A stretch of 64,000 bases of DNA from Mycobacterium dioxanotrophicus. Its GTDB lineage: Bacteria; Actinomycetota; Actinomycetes; Mycobacteriales; Mycobacteriaceae. Location: contig NZ_CP020809.1 in the NCBI RefSeq assembly GCF_002157835.1, positions 434,001 to 498,000 on the forward strand. The letters run 5' to 3'. Made by a program: the position numbers and the translations under genes. The notes beneath the pieces are model-generated. The model saw only the letters and a list, made by a program, of their open reading frames with translations. It made no database searches and was not told the origin of the DNA. Shown in pieces: positions 63,201 through 64,000 of this stretch (positions within the stretch are counted from its first letter, which is position 1; each line of letters starts with the position of its first letter).

Positions 63201-64000
63201 CCACGACGTGGAGTACTGGAAGAAGGGGCTGCGGCACAGCGTCTACTTCACCCACGGCATCCGCAACGCGGTCGACAACGGGCACACCACGTTCCTGGAG
63301 CTCGCACCGAATCCGGTGGCGCTCATGCAGGTTGGTCTGACGACGGCTACCGCCGGGCTTCATGACGCCCAGTTGATCCCGACGCTCGCCCGCAAGCAGG
63401 ACGAGGTCGCGTCGATGGTCACGGCCATGGCGCACCTGTTCGTGCACGGGCACGATCTGGACATCCGGACGCTGTTCCCGCGCAAGTCCAGCGGTCTGGC
63501 CGGGGCACTGGACTTCGCCGACATCCCGCCGACCCGGTTCAAGCGCAAGCAGCACTGGCTCGACGCGCACTTCACCGGTGACAGCTCGGCGGTCATGCCC
63601 GGCAACCATGTCGCGACCCCCGACGGCAAGCACGTGTGGGAGTTCGTGCCCAAGGGCGCCATCGACCTGGCCGCTCTGGTGAAAGCCGCTGCCGCACAGG
63701 TGCTTCCGGATGCCAAGCTGACGGCATCCGAGCAGCGCGCGGTGCCCGGTGAGGGATCGCGGCTGGTCACCACGCTGACCCGGCATCCGGGGGGTGCCTC
63801 GGTGCAGGTGCACGCCAGGATCGACGAGTCCTTCACGTTGGTCTACGACGCCATCGTCACCCGCGGTGGTGCCGCGACCGCGTTGCCGACCGCCGTGGGC
63901 ACCGGTGTTGTGGCCGAGCAGGTTTCGGCCGCGCCGGCCGTGGCCGAGCCGGAGCCCGAGGACGATGCGGAGATTCTTTCCGACAATCTCACCAAGGGCG
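60283..64000 (+). CDS. pks13: Polyketide synthase Pks13, N-terminal 1239 residues (cut by the window edge)
   Basis: Pks13 condenses the meromycoloyl chain with a carboxyacyl-CoA to make the mycolate beta-ketoester. The frame from ATG 60283 is open to the right edge. Domains seen: N-terminal ACP (LGLSSRDAVAM, likely phosphopantetheine Ser62); ketosynthase from about 125 with Cys291 in DTACSSS, EAHGTGTILGDP and KSNVGHLES; a linker; acyltransferase from about 730 with Ser821 in VGQSLGEA; and the start of the next linker. The second ACP and thioesterase lie outside. GGTGA is a weak Shine-Dalgarno. It follows fadD32 by 91 bases, same operon. Confidence 0.97.
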   Translation, partial: MDETQNDSNLPARTESAGQPASRPDMTVAEMREWLRKAVATATGQSADAIDETTPLIELGLSSRDAVAMASDIEDLTGVTLTATVLFRHPTIESLATVIIEGEPEPEDTGDEDWSRDRDVEDIAIVGVATRFPGDMNTPDEMWTALLEGRDAITDLPEGRWEEFLGEPRIAERVAKARTRGGYLKDIKGFDSEFFALSKMEADNIDPQQRMALELTWEALEHARIPASSLRGTSVGVYIGSSTNDYSFLAMSDPSVAHPYAITGTASSIIANRVSYFYDFRGPSVAVDTACSSSLVAAHHGVQALRSGEADVAVVGGVNALITPLVTVGFDEVGGVLASDGRIKSFSSDADGYARSEGGGMLVLKRVSDARRDGDHILAVIAGSAINHDGRSNGLLAPNPDAQEAVLRKAYKDAGVNPRTVDYIEAHGTGTILGDPIEADALGRVVGRGRDADKPALLGAVKSNVGHLESAAGAASLAKMTLALANDKIPPSINYAGPNPYIDFDKEHLKVNDTVSDWPRYSGHAITGVSGFGFGGANAHLVLREVLPSDLVEPEPEPEAVEDKSASDDANAVYVGGVRMDEYGEFVHDDESGADEYPAYDEATHELPGLTDEAKRLIEKAREELAAAEAAEPTKRLVPLAISAFLTSRKKAAAAELADWIDSEQGRASSLESIGRSLSRRNHGRSRAIVLAHDHDEAVKGLRAVAEGKQHPSVITADGPVTNGPVWVLAGFGAQHRKMGKELYLREPVFAEWINKVDAHIQDERGYSVVELILDDAIDYTNETCEYPIEVVQTVIFAIQIALGEFLKSHGAKPGAVVGQSLGEAAAAYFSGGLSLADATRTICSRAHLMGEGEAMLFGEYIRLMALVEYSADEIKTVFADFPGLEVCVYAAPTQTVIGGPPEQIDAIIARAEAEGKFARKLQTKGASHTQQMDPLLGELSAEIQGIEPHPLATGYFSTVHEGKFIRAGAEPIHDVEYWKKGLRHSVYFTHGIRNAVDNGHTTFLELAPNPVALMQVGLTTATAGLHDAQLIPTLARKQDEVASMVTAMAHLFVHGHDLDIRTLFPRKSSGLAGALDFADIPPTRFKRKQHWLDAHFTGDSSAVMPGNHVATPDGKHVWEFVPKGAIDLAALVKAAAAQVLPDAKLTASEQRAVPGEGSRLVTTLTRHPGGASVQVHARIDESFTLVYDAIVTRGGAATALPTAVGTGVVAEQVSAAPAVAEPEPEDDAEILSDNLTKG

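Noticed and set aside
60040..63813. 1257-residue open frame antisense to pks13 and the end of fadD32
   Set aside because: It mirrors a confident PKS gene in a GC-rich genome, has Arg/Gly/Asp-rich low-complexity sequence, and shows no domain motif. It arises from codon bias of the sense gene.

Overview
The window is a high-GC stretch of a Mycobacterium chromosome, most likely a fast-growing species close to M. smegmatis. The evidence is the near-complete conserved order of mycobacterial cell-wall genes (erp, glf, glfT2, the Rv3807c phosphatase, ubiA, aftB, fbpA, fbpD, the Rv3802c lipase, fadD32, pks13), an EthR/EthA pair, EspR, BfrB with IdeR boxes, and a third DinB polymerase of the kind known from M. 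smegmatis. Rv names below are homology calls made from memory of the family, not from a search. The species cannot be fixed from sequence alone.

Region 1 (1-12,400) is accessory metabolism: the end of a GT87 mannosyltransferase, a minimal cyanate module (cynR-cynS), a small unannotated protein gene, an F420-type oxidoreductase, a GabD1-like aldehyde dehydrogenase, a SulP transporter, a HhH-PHP protein, two small membrane proteins, DinB3 with a LexA-like box on its start codon, and the divergent ethR/ethA pair. Region 2 (12,378-23,300) is the Rv3846-Rv3853 block, mostly on the minus strand: rraA behind a TipA-like MerR regulator with a textbook 19-bp-spacer promoter, the membrane-anchored H-NS-like protein, a ycnI-copC-copD copper operon, the Rv3850 homologue, espR, the Rv3847 homologue and sodA. 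A plus-strand three-gene insert (Thr-rich surface protein, ImmA/IrrE peptidase, MAB_1171c-type membrane protein) sits between the Rv3850 homologue and espR.

Region 3 (23,300-35,100) contains a frameshifted small membrane-protein gene, a cluster of DnaA-box-like 9-mers, a rhodanese, a DUF4328 protein and glpQ1, the iron genes bfrB and the Rv3839 homologue with IdeR boxes, an LCP ligase, a CPBP protease, pheA and its partner phosphatase, and serS. Region 4 (35,100-44,500) has a large SARP/AfsR-type regulator, a hemerythrin-like protein, a DUF5718 protein, the Rv3819-Rv3818 pair (PH-like protein and MBL-Rieske protein), two tandem PlsC-type acyltransferases and a HAD hydrolase. The sulfolipid genes that lie near here in M. 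tuberculosis are absent.

Region 5 (44,486-64,000) is the envelope assembly line. Galactan is made by Glf and GlfT2, the decaprenyl-phospho-arabinose donor by UbiA and the PAP2 phosphatase, and terminal arabinose is added by AftB. Mycolates are attached by FbpA and built by FadD32 and Pks13, with the Rv3802c lipase between them. Pks13 runs off the right edge.

Many genes have a TANNNT -10 element 6-8 bases before the start codon, so leaderless transcripts are probably common here. No rRNA, tRNA, CRISPR array, insertion sequence or prophage was found.
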